A stretch of 64,000 bases of DNA from CAJCIW01 sp963833965 (GCA_963833965.1 CAWHZZ010000001.1:310001-374000); one strand, 5' to 3'. Counted from the stretch's first letter, positions 34,801 to 44,664 are shown. Notes: a model not told the origin generated them from the sequence alone. Numbers and translations: made by a program.

Positions 34801-35607
34801 TCAAAATTTCGACGCTTCGAGTTTTTTCACAAGAGCTTCAAAATTGTCAGGCTTGGCTACGACTCCAATTCCTCCCAAATCTTTGCGGATCTGCATTAAG
34901 ATTTGGCCTGATTTATTCTCGCCTTTTCCATCATGACCATCTGTCCAAACCGATGGGGTGTCAGAGGCCCAGAAACTGACATGTGAAGCCAAATAGGCAT
35001 CGGCCGTCAATAACAGGCGAAGCGAAAGATCGGGATTTTGAGAAAATTTAGCCAATTGAACGTCGTAATGAATCGTTTCCTCATTGGCCAATTTCGGTGC
35101 GGATATCCAGAGTGAGGCCGACAGATAACAAACATCATTTGCTTTGACTTTTGCAAACTTTTCCATGAGTTCGCGATTATGCGCAAATTTTTGGGCCTCT
35201 ATGGCTGCGGTTGCACACTCATATTTCAGTCCTTTGTATTCAAAGCTAACCGAGTAATCTTTATGAAGAAAATCAAATTGCTTATCGCATCCTAGTCCGA
35301 AGAAAATGCAGGGGTTTTTCAGAGCTTTAGTGATTGCCTGTTCGAGCATGCTGGGTTGGGCCGAAAGAGCGCTACTGGAAGGCAGAGCCGGAAGCGAAGG
35401 GCTAGCAGGCACGGAGGGAATATTGACATTTCGCTCAGATTCAAGAGAAGGGCTTAAGGGCAAAGCTTCAGTGGAAGGAATCGAGTTTAGATGGGGAAGA
35501 TCGGGACGAGAGTCTTGGGTGGGAATAGATGCACCCAGAGCACTGTCTACACATGCATCAATTGCTGCTTTGTAATCTCGACAGGTTAAAGGTGCTGATG
35601 ATGCCAT
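34801..35607 (-). CDS. NADAR-domain protein with low-complexity N-terminus
   Basis: 268 residues. The first 95 are rich in Ser, Pro and Leu (IPSVPASPSLPALPSSSALS). The NADAR domain covers about 100-255: FFGLGCDKQFDFLHKDYSVS, FEYKGLKYECATAAIEAQKF, LAKFSQNPDLSLRLLLTADA, and SVWTDGHDGKGENKSGQILM followed by QIRKDLGG. The domain is paralogous to that of the next gene, which adds a phosphatase, so a domain duplication or fusion has occurred here. AGGAG lies before the start. Enzymatic activity on ADP-ribose-type or riboflavin-intermediate N-glycosides is known for some family members; the substrate here is unknown. Confidence 0.75.
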   Translation of the reverse strand: MASSAPLTCRDYKAAIDACVDSALGASIPTQDSRPDLPHLNSIPSTEALPLSPSLESERNVNIPSVPASPSLPALPSSSALSAQPSMLEQAITKALKNPCIFFGLGCDKQFDFLHKDYSVSFEYKGLKYECATAAIEAQKFAHNRELMEKFAKVKANDVCYLSASLWISAPKLANEETIHYDVQLAKFSQNPDLSLRLLLTADAYLASHVSFWASDTPSVWTDGHDGKGENKSGQILMQIRKDLGGIGVVAKPDNFEALVKKLEASKF

Positions 35608-35687
35608 AGTGGTCTCCTATTAATTTAAGTTTGTAGATCACATTTTGTTTTTTAAGGGACAAGTGTGATCCTCGAACCGATTAAAAA

Positions 35688-37601
35688 TCAAGGCAGTTCG
35701 GGGAAATAGAGGGCGCGCATGTTTCTGCCGACGAGTGATTTTTCATTTTCGTCGTGCGTGTACCACGCTCCTCTGCCCAATTCTGCCAGATGGAACTCAA
35801 ACAGCTCGATCGGCGAAATGCGGATTCCCTCTTGTCCGAAGGTTTTATTGTTGTTGAAATTTTGCTTGATGCGCATGAAATCTTCTCTGCCGCCGAATAG
35901 CTTAAAAAACAGCTCGCGCGGCGTTAGAGTGATTTGATGATTTTCCAATTCGCGGCGGAAAAGCCCGATGATTCGATCGATCCGGCTGTTCTGTTCTTCA
36001 TAAGCTTGCCTGGAGATATGCTGGGAAGTTTGCTGCGCTTTGAGTTTTTTTAAGAGATTTTGATCGGTGAAGAGCTGCAACGTGGAGCGATCAAAAGGCT
36101 TTGCGCACTGGGGCAAGCCGAGTTGCCACATGCGGAGGTCCCAAAAGTTATTAGAAGGAGACATCGATCTCTCATCGTCAAAATCCCAAAAATTGACGAC
36201 GCTGTTTGTATTCTTATCGACAACGGCGAGCGTATTTCCCGAGGAGCAGTCTTTCGAGCCTTTAATCATTCCCAAGAGCGCGTAAAGGTGGGCCAGAACC
36301 TTCGGGGCGCTCCTTAAAAGTTCCCCGCCACTTTGATCTTTGACGATGACGTCATACACGCGCGGACAATCGTTTTTCCACAATTGTAGAGATCCCTCCT
36401 GCCTAAAGGTCCGCATATGCTCTTCGAAAGCTGGTGAATCGAGGTACACTTCAATGGCGATTGACTTTTCATTATCGGTGGTTGAAAATCCCCCGTAGTT
36501 ATAGAAGAGCTTTTCCCCCAGGACCTCGACGTTTTGGTTTCTTCCATAGATGCGATACATTTCGCCGAAGATCGCATTTCTTGCGACGACGGGGAAAAAG
36601 GGATGGTTGAGCAGATCAAAGGCGCGCTGCCGATATTTGCCGGCCACTTGATGCATTCCACTTCTTACTTCGGTATCTGCGAGCACGAATTGGTGATTGA
36701 TTTCGAAAAGAAAGGGGCAGATGATCGATGCACTGATGAATTTTGTTGGCGCTGTCATTTCAAATCCAAAAACGCGGTCGCATTGATAAGCATACGCTTC
36801 TCGAACGCCATCGTGTTTGGACAGGGGTTTGAATTTCGCTTGCCGATCCGAGGATGAAGGAATCACGCAGACGGCCTTCCATAAACTCTCTGAGGCCGTA
36901 TGCAAAAAAGTGGAAGAGGAAATGTTTTCCATCTTCTTTAAACTAGAATGCTCCGAAAAGTCTTGGGGCATGGGATGAAAACTCTCTCTTCGTAGCAAAA
37001 GATCCAAAGCGATTTCGGCGGACTTCTCATCGCCTTCTTTGACCAGTTGCTCAACGACCGGCAAGAAATAGGTAGAAAAATGGAAAAATGTGTCCTCTGA
37101 CATTGGCTTCGGATGGACCAAGAATGAGATCTCTTTGGCTTTCCACGCCCGGCTTCTCGCATCGAACTCATCCCCCACGCATAGACGCAACTTTGGAAAT
37201 TTAGCGTTCCACTGAGTTCTTACCAGTTCTAACGCTTGGATACCCCTTCCTCGAAGCAAAAGCTCCGTATCCATTTTAGGCAAAAAGAGATTCTCAAAGA
37301 GCGAGGGACAATGGCTGGCCATCAGGTCGGCTGTTCTTTGAGACTGCAGATAGTTGAAGAGTTCCCCCCTTTTTTTTTCGATGAGCACCTTGACAAGGCG
37401 CGCCGTATCGTCGTAGAGATGGTTTTTTGCCCATTCTTTGTCCCACCCATCGATTTGAACCCCGTCGCTCACTGCCGACTGCCTCACTTTCGCCTCGATC
37501 TCCTGGAGCGCGCGCGTGTCGAAATTCTTCATGTGCACTTTCATTTCAGCAGTGGACGGCGCATTGAAAAAGAGTGGAAAGCTGTTATTCACTGTGCCCA
37601 T
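35688..37601 (-). CDS. Putative atypical kinase-fold protein, paralogue 2
   Basis: 637 residues, alignable end to end with the protein at 31076-32992 and highly similar. The candidate kinase residues are kept: AKFKPLSKHDGVREAYAYQC, GMIKGSKDCSSGNTLAVVD and NFWDFDDERS. The C-terminal region with CAKPFDRSTLQLFTDQNLLK is also shared. Differences cluster in the middle third. GAGAGGTG lies before the start. It is the first gene of the minus-strand block (this gene, NADAR, NADAR-phosphatase, paralogue 1). The function is unassigned beyond the kinase-like signature. Confidence 0.5.
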   Translation of the reverse strand: MGTVNNSFPLFFNAPSTAEMKVHMKNFDTRALQEIEAKVRQSAVSDGVQIDGWDKEWAKNHLYDDTARLVKVLIEKKRGELFNYLQSQRTADLMASHCPSLFENLFLPKMDTELLLRGRGIQALELVRTQWNAKFPKLRLCVGDEFDARSRAWKAKEISFLVHPKPMSEDTFFHFSTYFLPVVEQLVKEGDEKSAEIALDLLLRRESFHPMPQDFSEHSSLKKMENISSSTFLHTASESLWKAVCVIPSSSDRQAKFKPLSKHDGVREAYAYQCDRVFGFEMTAPTKFISASIICPFLFEINHQFVLADTEVRSGMHQVAGKYRQRAFDLLNHPFFPVVARNAIFGEMYRIYGRNQNVEVLGEKLFYNYGGFSTTDNEKSIAIEVYLDSPAFEEHMRTFRQEGSLQLWKNDCPRVYDVIVKDQSGGELLRSAPKVLAHLYALLGMIKGSKDCSSGNTLAVVDKNTNSVVNFWDFDDERSMSPSNNFWDLRMWQLGLPQCAKPFDRSTLQLFTDQNLLKKLKAQQTSQHISRQAYEEQNSRIDRIIGLFRRELENHQITLTPRELFFKLFGGREDFMRIKQNFNNNKTFGQEGIRISPIELFEFHLAELGRGAWYTHDENEKSLVGRNMRALYFPELP

Positions 37602-37733
37602 TTTTCACCTCTCCGGTTTTAAAGTTTTAAAAATTCTATTTATTTCGTTCTTAGTTATCAATCTCATTTCGCTTTTGGTTTTTAATAAAACAGTTGAAGT
37701 GCTATGCGTAAAAGATATCCAGGAGTGATTTTC

Positions 37734-40700
37734 ATGAGTCGTCAGACGCGACCTTCACAAAGACTCTCAAAACAGCAGCTCAAAGAAGCGATCGAAAAGG
37801 AAGTCAAAAAGTTTGAGGCGAGCTATTTCTGGATCGACCAGCACATGCCCGCTTCCTTTTTTGAGGAGCTCGACCAAGATAGCATCTTGCTGATCGCCCA
37901 CAGTCTTGAAAATTTCGATCTCAATGATTTTTTCTCCCACATTCACCTCAAGAAAATGGGCTTTGTCATGTGTTTGGACAGCTCGGATGCCGACCTTCGC
38001 ATTCTCAAGCATTACAAAAGGTACGGGATAAAAAACTACCGCTCGTTTGTCTCTAATGAACCCCCGCCCTTCCCCGGGGTGAAGGCCCCCTTACGCATCG
38101 CGCGAATCCTATTTAGCGATTTTGTGGAAACCTCCTCTCCTGAAGACTTGATCAATGAAAAAGAGATCTTCGCTCAGGTCAAACAACGCAATCCGGATGT
38201 GACCGAAAGCGAGATGCGCAAACTGATTTCAACTTTGAGCCCGATGTTCTTGAAGGCGATGACTAAAGAAAGGCTCGTGATGGCCCTCGACATGTTCTTC
38301 CGGGCGAAATCGCGGGACAATTGCCAATATGAAGTGCGCTTTAACGAGGATTGGAAGGAAAAAAAAGAAAAAACCCCTTCTCTGCAGATCGTGTTCGCAT
38401 GGCGCAACGTTCCGAAGTACAACTTTCTCTACCGGCTGGCAAAAGTCATCCACCGCCACGGTCTGGCCTTAAAGCGAGTCAACGCCGCCTATATCGACCC
38501 TTATAGCCGGCAAAATATTCTGCTGATGTCGTTAGGGCTACATGGCAGCAAAGGAGGCGCCGCCTGGGACGAGGCAGACTTGCCCGATTTTCTCAAAGAG
38601 CTGGTCACTCTTAAATATTTCGAAGGGATGGAACTGATCGAAACTACTTTCGTCGACACCGGCCTTCTCACAGGAAATCAAGGCAATCTGATCAAAACGA
38701 TGGTCTATTTCATCCATCAAGTCCTCGTCAATGCCGATGTGAACATGTATGCATTGAATCACGTTGAAGAGGGTATTTGCCGCCATCCCGAGTTGATCGT
38801 GAAGCTCGTGCAAGCCTTCGACGCCAAGTTCAATCCTGAAACGTCGAATCTCGAAGAGTATTTGAAAGTCAGACACGACTACATCGATCTCGTCGAGCGG
38901 CTCGACACTGGCAACCAACTCAATGACACTCGCCGCAAAAACATTCTCAAGCAAGCGATGAACATGGTCGACTACACCCTCAAGACCAATTACTATCGCA
39001 ACAATAAGACCGCCCATTGTTTTCGCCTCGATCCGCAGTACCTCGATCACATGCCTTATGAACGCAAAGAGAAGTTTCCGGAACTGCCCTTTGCGGTGTT
39101 CTTCATGAAAGGGTTTTACTTCATTGGCTTTCACATTCGTTTTCGCGATCTATCCCGCGGAGGCCTGCGCACCGTCTTCCCCGACCGCATCGAACAGATG
39201 ATCGCCGAGAGAAACAACGTCTTTTCCGAATGCTACAATCTTGCGTACACACAAAATAAAAAAAATAAAGACATCCCAGAGGGCGGCGCCAAAGGTGTCA
39301 TCTTCCTTGAGCCTTATGAAAAGATCTATTCGGAAGAAGACACCTATCAGAGAGAACTCGAAGAGTCGGAAAATTTAAGTCCGGATGAGATCAAAGAAAA
39401 GCTCCTCGTCTATCATAAAGAACAGAAGCTCGAATATCTCTATCAGGCCCAGCGCTCCTATATCGAGAGCTTCATTTCGATCATTAACTGCGAGCTGGGT
39501 GGCAAGCTCCGCGCCAAGCACGTCGTCGATTATTACAAAAAGCCGGAATACATCTATCTCGGCCCCGATGAGAACATGCACAATGCGATGATCGAATGGA
39601 TCGCCGCCTACAGCAAGTACTACCACTACAAACCAGGCGGAGCATTTATCAGCAGCAAGCCCGGCGCCGGCATCAACCACAAAGAATACGGAGTCACATC
39701 GCTCGGCGTCAATGTCTACATGGAAGAGGTGCTCAAGTTCTTGAGCATCGATCCCGCAAAAGACTCCTTTTTGATCAAAATGTCTGGCGGCCCCGACGGC
39801 GACGTGGCGGGCAACGAAATGTATAATCTCTACCGATTCTATCCAAAGACCGCCAAATTGCTGGCGACGATCGACGTCTCCGGAACGATCTTTGATCCCG
39901 AAGGCCTCGATCTCGAGATCATCACCCAACTCTTTAAGGACTCCAAGCCGATCCGCTTCTACCCTCCCGAAAAGCTTCATGAAGGGGGTTTTCTTCTCGA
40001 TGTCCGCACAAAACGAGAGCAGACCGCCTACGCGCAGCAAACGCTTTGCTGGAAAAAAAGCGCCGGCAAACTGCGAGAAGAGTGGCTGTCTGGCAATGAG
40101 ATGAACCATCTCTTACGCCACAATGTCCACCGCGTCCAAGCGGATATGTTCATTCCCGGAGGCGGACGGCCTCGCACCCTCAACGAAAACAACATCAAAG
40201 ATTACCTCGATGAGGCGGGAAAACCCACCTCGAAGGCGATCGTCGAAGGGGCCAATTTATACCTCACCCCTTGGGCGCGACGCTCTTTGGAAAAGATGGG
40301 TGTGATCATCATTAAAGATAGCTCTGCCAACAAAGGGGGCGTCACCTGCTCCTCCTTTGAAGTGCTTTGCAGCCTTGTCCTGTCCGAGGAAGAATTCATC
40401 AAAGAGAAGCCCACCATCGTCGCCCAGATCCTCGAGATCATCAAAGAACGATCCCGAGAGGAAGCTCGGTTGATGCTGAAAACCCACTCAGAGACTCAAG
40501 CCTTTCTCACCGACATTTCCGAGCGGATCTCCGAGAGGATCAACATGTACAAAGATCAACTCATCGCCCACCTCCAAAACGTCTCCTTGAGCAACGACCC
40601 CAAAGACCCCCTGGTCCGCTGCCTGCTCAACCACTGCCCCCCAATACTGCGGACAAAATATCAAAAAAGGGTCCTTTCAGAGATCCCCGACGTCCATAAA

Positions 40701-40823
40701 AAAGCGGTGATCTCCTGCCACATCGCATCGCGGATCGTCTACTACCGCGGGCTGGATTGGGCGCCATCCGTTGTGGATGTGCTGCCGCTTATCGCCCAGG
40801 ATCCGCTGATTGTAGGCGACTGA
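37734..40823 (+). CDS. NAD-dependent glutamate dehydrogenase, large (about 115-kDa) type
   Basis: 1029 residues from ATG 37734, which has AGGAG nine bases upstream (a start at 37704 would add ten residues). The C-terminal 550 residues carry the catalytic dehydrogenase core: GGLRTVFPDRIEQM, PEGGAKGVIFLEP with the active-site Lys, KPGAGINHKEYGVTSLGVNV and the nucleotide-binding MSGGPDGDVAGNEM. The N-terminal half is a regulatory region as in yeast GDH2-type enzymes. It oxidises glutamate to 2-oxoglutarate and ammonia, feeding host-derived amino acids into the TCA cycle. No operon partner is visible. Confidence 0.9.
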   Translation: MSRQTRPSQRLSKQQLKEAIEKEVKKFEASYFWIDQHMPASFFEELDQDSILLIAHSLENFDLNDFFSHIHLKKMGFVMCLDSSDADLRILKHYKRYGIKNYRSFVSNEPPPFPGVKAPLRIARILFSDFVETSSPEDLINEKEIFAQVKQRNPDVTESEMRKLISTLSPMFLKAMTKERLVMALDMFFRAKSRDNCQYEVRFNEDWKEKKEKTPSLQIVFAWRNVPKYNFLYRLAKVIHRHGLALKRVNAAYIDPYSRQNILLMSLGLHGSKGGAAWDEADLPDFLKELVTLKYFEGMELIETTFVDTGLLTGNQGNLIKTMVYFIHQVLVNADVNMYALNHVEEGICRHPELIVKLVQAFDAKFNPETSNLEEYLKVRHDYIDLVERLDTGNQLNDTRRKNILKQAMNMVDYTLKTNYYRNNKTAHCFRLDPQYLDHMPYERKEKFPELPFAVFFMKGFYFIGFHIRFRDLSRGGLRTVFPDRIEQMIAERNNVFSECYNLAYTQNKKNKDIPEGGAKGVIFLEPYEKIYSEEDTYQRELEESENLSPDEIKEKLLVYHKEQKLEYLYQAQRSYIESFISIINCELGGKLRAKHVVDYYKKPEYIYLGPDENMHNAMIEWIAAYSKYYHYKPGGAFISSKPGAGINHKEYGVTSLGVNVYMEEVLKFLSIDPAKDSFLIKMSGGPDGDVAGNEMYNLYRFYPKTAKLLATIDVSGTIFDPEGLDLEIITQLFKDSKPIRFYPPEKLHEGGFLLDVRTKREQTAYAQQTLCWKKSAGKLREEWLSGNEMNHLLRHNVHRVQADMFIPGGGRPRTLNENNIKDYLDEAGKPTSKAIVEGANLYLTPWARRSLEKMGVIIIKDSSANKGGVTCSSFEVLCSLVLSEEEFIKEKPTIVAQILEIIKERSREEARLMLKTHSETQAFLTDISERISERINMYKDQLIAHLQNVSLSNDPKDPLVRCLLNHCPPILRTKYQKRVLSEIPDVHKKAVISCHIASRIVYYRGLDWAPSVVDVLPLIAQDPLIVGD

Positions 40824-40846
40824 TTATCAATGTATTATGAATAAAA

Positions 40847-40873
40847 CTCGCACTCAACTCGATAGAGTGCTAA
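40847..40873 (+). promoter_or_regulatory. CIRCE operator (HrcA binding site)
   Basis: CTCGCACTC, nine bases, GAGTGCTAA. The right half matches the CIRCE consensus exactly; the left half keeps GCACTC (consensus TTAGCACTC). It lies just upstream of the hrcA promoter, so HrcA should repress its own operon. Confidence 0.9.
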
Positions 40874-40879
40874 TTTTTC

Positions 40880-40909
40880 TTGCAAAATCCCCGCCTCCTT
40901 TGATATAGT
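40880..40909 (+). promoter_or_regulatory. hrcA operon promoter
   Basis: TTGCAA (40880-40885) and TATAGT (40904-40909) are 18 bases apart, immediately downstream of the CIRCE element and 24 bases before the hrcA ATG. Confidence 0.65.
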
Positions 40910-40933
40910 AGGGTTTAAATAATGTAGACCCCT

Positions 40934-42073
40934 ATGAAAACGTTAGCCCCTAAAAAGCCAGCTAAAGACCAGCGCGAAAAGCTCATCCTTTTCGGCCTGG
41001 TCGATCTCTACCTTCAGACAGGCAAGCCTATCGGCTCCAATACGTTGCGCGAGAACGGATTCGAGTCTTTAAGTTCGGCGACGATCCGCAATTACTTCGC
41101 CAGATTGGAAGAAGAGGGGTACCTCAAACAGCAGCATTCGTCGGGGGGAAGGATCCCCACCTCGAGCGCCTTCAAGGCCTTTGCCGAGGCGCATATCGAC
41201 CAGCCTCGCATTTCCGCCGAGGCCGTGAAAGAGATCAAGCACACCCTCTACAAAGAAACGCGCGAGGTCGCTTCCTTTCTTTTGCAGGCGACGGAGAAAA
41301 TCAGCGATATGACACAGTGCGCGGCCTTTCTGTCTGCCCCGCGCTTTGATCAAGACTTCATCCTCGACATCAAGCTGCTTCCCATCGATCAAAATCGTTT
41401 GCTCAGCATCCTTGTCACCGATTTTGGCTTGATCCGCACAGAAGTGCTTTTCACAGACAAGAAACTCTCCAGTTTTACTCTTAAACGGATCGAAGCCTAC
41501 TTCAATTGGAGACGTGGCGCCATCGAAAAACCCGCGATCGATCCAGAAGAAGAGGTCCTCGGCGATAAACTGTATAAAGAACTGATGCTCCGCCACATCG
41601 TCGGCCATACGAATTTCAGCGCCGAAGACCTGTTCCAGGCCGGGTTTTCCAAATTGCTCGCCTACCCCGACTTCAACGATGCGGCAGCGCTCGCCAGCGG
41701 GCTTTCGCTTTTTGAAAATAAACAGATGTTGAGAAAGCTGCTCGGCGCCGCTTGCGGCAATGGCAAACTCTCTTGCTGGATCGGAGATGACCTGCTTTCC
41801 TTCTCACCTGACGCTTCCGCATGTTCTGTCATCGCGATCCCCTACCGCATCCATCAGACCATCTGCGGCGCATTCGGGATCTTAGGGCCGAGCCGCATCC
41901 CCTACCGCGAACTTTTTGGGCAGCTTCACCAAATCTCAGAATCAATTTCCGCCTCTTTGACGAAGAGCATTTACAAATTTAAAATTTCTTTCCGCAGCCC
42001 GAAGCCTTCACAGGTCGAATTTTTTGATCGAAGTCAGACGCTGCTGTTGGAAGATCAGACACAGGATAGATGA
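40934..42073 (+). CDS. hrcA: Heat-inducible transcription repressor HrcA
   Basis: 379 residues. An N-terminal winged helix (LILFGLVDLYLQTGKPIGSN, SSATIRNYFARLEEEGYLKQ) is followed by the HrcA ligand-binding-like domain. The DNA-recognition phrase SSGGRIPTSSAFKAF is typical. It represses heat-shock genes through CIRCE and needs GroEL for activity in known systems. The first gene of hrcA-grpE-dnaK, as in all chlamydiae (CT394-396). The C-terminal tail (about 25 residues, SFRSPKPSQVEFFDRSQTLL) extends past the usual end, as in Chlamydia. The stop is one base before the grpE ATG. Confidence 0.95.
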   Translation: MKTLAPKKPAKDQREKLILFGLVDLYLQTGKPIGSNTLRENGFESLSSATIRNYFARLEEEGYLKQQHSSGGRIPTSSAFKAFAEAHIDQPRISAEAVKEIKHTLYKETREVASFLLQATEKISDMTQCAAFLSAPRFDQDFILDIKLLPIDQNRLLSILVTDFGLIRTEVLFTDKKLSSFTLKRIEAYFNWRRGAIEKPAIDPEEEVLGDKLYKELMLRHIVGHTNFSAEDLFQAGFSKLLAYPDFNDAAALASGLSLFENKQMLRKLLGAACGNGKLSCWIGDDLLSFSPDASACSVIAIPYRIHQTICGAFGILGPSRIPYRELFGQLHQISESISASLTKSIYKFKISFRSPKPSQVEFFDRSQTLLLEDQTQDR

Positions 42074-42074
42074 C

Positions 42075-42572
42075 ATGACCGAAGAAAAAGAACAGGCGAC
42101 CCAGCCACAAGAGGACTTAAAAGAATACAAGGAAAAATACCTTCGCCTTCTCGCGGAGATCGACAACATGCGCAAGCGGATGCAAAAAGAAAAGCAAGAA
42201 ATGACCCGTTTTGCCGTCGAGAATGTGATCGCTGAAATTTTAGGCCCGATCGACAACTTGGAAAACGCTTTGCAATTCACCCAGCAGATGTCGGAGGAGA
42301 TGCGCAACTGGGCTCAAGGGTTTTTGATGATCTTAGGCCAATTTAAAGATGTTTTGGCTAATCACGGGGTGACTGCATTTCATTCCGAGGGGAAGCAGTT
42401 CGATCCGCAAATGCACCACGCGATTGAAACCGAAGCGACTGCGGACAAGCCAGAAGGAACAATTTTGAAAGAATACATCAAAGGTTACAAAAGCGGGGAC
42501 CACGTGATCCGTCCTGCCAGCGTCAAAGTCGCTGTTGCCCCCGCAGATAAAGAATTAAAAGAGGAGAAATGA
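42075..42572 (+). CDS. grpE: Nucleotide exchange factor GrpE
   Basis: 165 residues. An acidic N-terminus and long helix (YLRLLAEIDNMRKRMQKEKQ) lead to the beta domain with the family signature VTAFHSEGKQFDPQMHHAIE and KGYKSGDHVIRPASVKVA. It releases ADP from DnaK. A longer frame from 42024 overlaps hrcA; the ATG at 42075, one base after the hrcA stop, is preferred. Its stop overlaps the dnaK start. Confidence 0.95.
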   Translation: MTEEKEQATQPQEDLKEYKEKYLRLLAEIDNMRKRMQKEKQEMTRFAVENVIAEILGPIDNLENALQFTQQMSEEMRNWAQGFLMILGQFKDVLANHGVTAFHSEGKQFDPQMHHAIETEATADKPEGTILKEYIKGYKSGDHVIRPASVKVAVAPADKELKEEK

Positions 42573-44494
42573 ACATGACCCAACAACAAAAGAAAAGCAA
42601 AATCATCGGCATCGACTTAGGGACGACCAACTCGTGCGTCGCGATCATGGAGGGAGGCTCTCCAAAAGTGATCGCGAATGCGGAAGGCGGACGCACAACG
42701 CCATCCGTGGTCGGCTATAAAGGAGGCGAGCGCCTAGTCGGCGTCGCCGCGAAACGCCAGGCTGTCACAAATCCCGAGCGCACCGTCTATTCCGCAAAAC
42801 GGTTCATCGGCCGCAAATACGCCGAGGTGCAATCGGAAACAGCGACGGTTCCTTATAAAGTCACAAAGAACAGCAATGGCGACGCCGTCTTCGAAGTCGA
42901 AGGTAAGATCGTCACTCCCGAAGAGGTCGGCGCCCAAGTGTTGATCAAAATGAAGGAAACGGCCGAAGCCTATTTGGGTGAAACAATCACCGAGGCCGTG
43001 ATCACAGTACCCGCTTACTTCAACGATTCGCAGCGCCAATCGACAAAAGACGCAGGCCGCATTGCCGGACTCGACGTCAAACGCATCATCCCCGAGCCGA
43101 CAGCAGCCGCGCTCGCTTATGGACTCGACAAACAGCACGACAAAAAGATCGCTGTCTTCGACCTTGGCGGCGGAACGTTCGACATTTCCATTTTGGAAAT
43201 CGGCGACGGCGTATTCGAAGTGCTCTCCACCAACGGCGATACGCACCTTGGCGGCGATGACTTTGACAACGCGATTTTACATTGGATGCTCGACGAGTTC
43301 AAAAAAGAACATGGCCTCGATTTGGGCAAAGACAAGATGGCCCTGCAGCGCCTTCGCGATGCCGCCGAAAAAGCGAAGATCGAGCTCTCCGGAACACAGA
43401 CGACAGAGATCAACCAGCCGTTCATCACGATGGATGCAACCGGCCCCAAACATCTCGCGTTGACACTCACCCGCGCTAAGCTAGAGAGCCTCGTCCACCA
43501 TCTCATCGAAAGAACAACGGAGCCTTGCCTGAAGGCTTTGAAAGACGCCGGCTTGACAAAGGACAAGATCGACGAGGTGATCCTCGTCGGCGGTATGAGC
43601 CGTATGCCAGCAGTCGAACGAAAAGTCAAAGAGATCTTCGGAAGGGAGCCTCACAAAGGGGTCAACCCGGACGAGGTCGTCGCTGTCGGCGCAGCCATCC
43701 AAGGCGCAGTTTTGACGGGCGAAGTGAAAGACGTCCTCCTGCTCGACGTCATCCCGCTCACGCTCGGGATCGAAACGCTCGGAGGCGTGCTTACGCCGAT
43801 CGTCGAGCGCAATACGACCATCCCGACGCAGAAGAAACAAGTCTTCTCGACCGCTGCCGACAATCAGCCTGCCGTGACGATCGTCGTCCTGCAGGGCGAG
43901 CGCAAAATGGCCAAAGACAACAAAGAGATCGGCAGGTTCGACCTGACCGATATTCCTCCTGCGCCTCGCGGAATGCCGCAGATCGAAGTTTCCTTTGACA
44001 TCGACGCGGACGGCATCCTGCACGTCTCTGCCAAAGATGTTCAAACGAACAAACAGCAAAAGATCCGCATCGAGGCGAAATCAGGTCTCTCTGAAGCGGA
44101 GATCAAGCGCATGCTCGACGATGCCGAAGACCACAAGGAAGAAGATCAAAAGCGCAAAGAAGACATCGAGATTCGCAATGAAGCCGACTCGCTTGCCTTC
44201 CGCGCTCAAAAATCGCTGAACGACTACAAGGACAAACTCCCCCAAGATGTCGTCAGCGAGATCCAAGGCAAGATCGACGCCGTTAAAAAAGCCCTCGAGC
44301 AAAACAACACGGCGATGATCAAAAAGGCCCACGACGACTTAAACGCCGCGATGCAAAAGATCGGCGAGTCGATGCAACAAGCATCCGGCTCCCATCAAAC
44401 ACCTCCACCCGGCGGCCCGCAAGAAAATAAGGGCAAAAAAGAGGACATCGAAGAGGCCGAAGTGGAAATCCTCGACGACGAGAAGAAGTCGTAA
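42569..44494 (+). CDS. dnaK: Chaperone DnaK (Hsp70)
   Basis: 641 residues. ATPase domain signatures: IGIDLGTTNSCVAIMEGG at the N-terminus, VFDLGGGTFDISILEIGDG and VILVGGMSRMPAVERKVKEI. The substrate-binding domain and helical lid follow, and the tail ends EEAEVEILDDEKK, the usual acidic terminus. It folds and protects proteins with GrpE and a DnaJ encoded elsewhere. ATG at 42569 overlaps the grpE stop; 42575 is an alternative. A GAGGAG site lies just upstream. Confidence 0.98.
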   Translation: MNMTQQQKKSKIIGIDLGTTNSCVAIMEGGSPKVIANAEGGRTTPSVVGYKGGERLVGVAAKRQAVTNPERTVYSAKRFIGRKYAEVQSETATVPYKVTKNSNGDAVFEVEGKIVTPEEVGAQVLIKMKETAEAYLGETITEAVITVPAYFNDSQRQSTKDAGRIAGLDVKRIIPEPTAAALAYGLDKQHDKKIAVFDLGGGTFDISILEIGDGVFEVLSTNGDTHLGGDDFDNAILHWMLDEFKKEHGLDLGKDKMALQRLRDAAEKAKIELSGTQTTEINQPFITMDATGPKHLALTLTRAKLESLVHHLIERTTEPCLKALKDAGLTKDKIDEVILVGGMSRMPAVERKVKEIFGREPHKGVNPDEVVAVGAAIQGAVLTGEVKDVLLLDVIPLTLGIETLGGVLTPIVERNTTIPTQKKQVFSTAADNQPAVTIVVLQGERKMAKDNKEIGRFDLTDIPPAPRGMPQIEVSFDIDADGILHVSAKDVQTNKQQKIRIEAKSGLSEAEIKRMLDDAEDHKEEDQKRKEDIEIRNEADSLAFRAQKSLNDYKDKLPQDVVSEIQGKIDAVKKALEQNNTAMIKKAHDDLNAAMQKIGESMQQASGSHQTPPPGGPQENKGKKEDIEEAEVEILDDEKKS

Positions 44495-44521
44495 ACCAAA
44501 ATTTCAACGTCTCTCAGTTGG

Positions 44522-44550
44522 CACCCTCTGAAAATTCAGAGGGTGTTTTT
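44522..44550 (+). terminator. Rho-independent terminator of the hrcA-grpE-dnaK operon
   Basis: CACCCTCTGAA pairs perfectly with TTCAGAGGGTG across a two-base loop region, followed by a T run. This is the clearest terminator in the window. Confidence 0.95.
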
Positions 44551-44664
44551 TATTTGAATTGATTCAAGATCAGGAGCCGATAACATAAAATTCATTTGAA
44601 GTTTATTTAGAATTAATTTACAATTTAAATAAAACAAAATTAAATTATAAAATTATTTTAAATT

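Noticed and set aside
39375..40109. 244-codon frame antisense to glutamate dehydrogenase
   Set aside because: Mirror frame of a conserved gene, no ribosome-binding site.
43525..43998. 157-codon Arg/Ser-rich frame within dnaK
   Set aside because: Out-of-frame reading of dnaK codons; low-complexity basic sequence.
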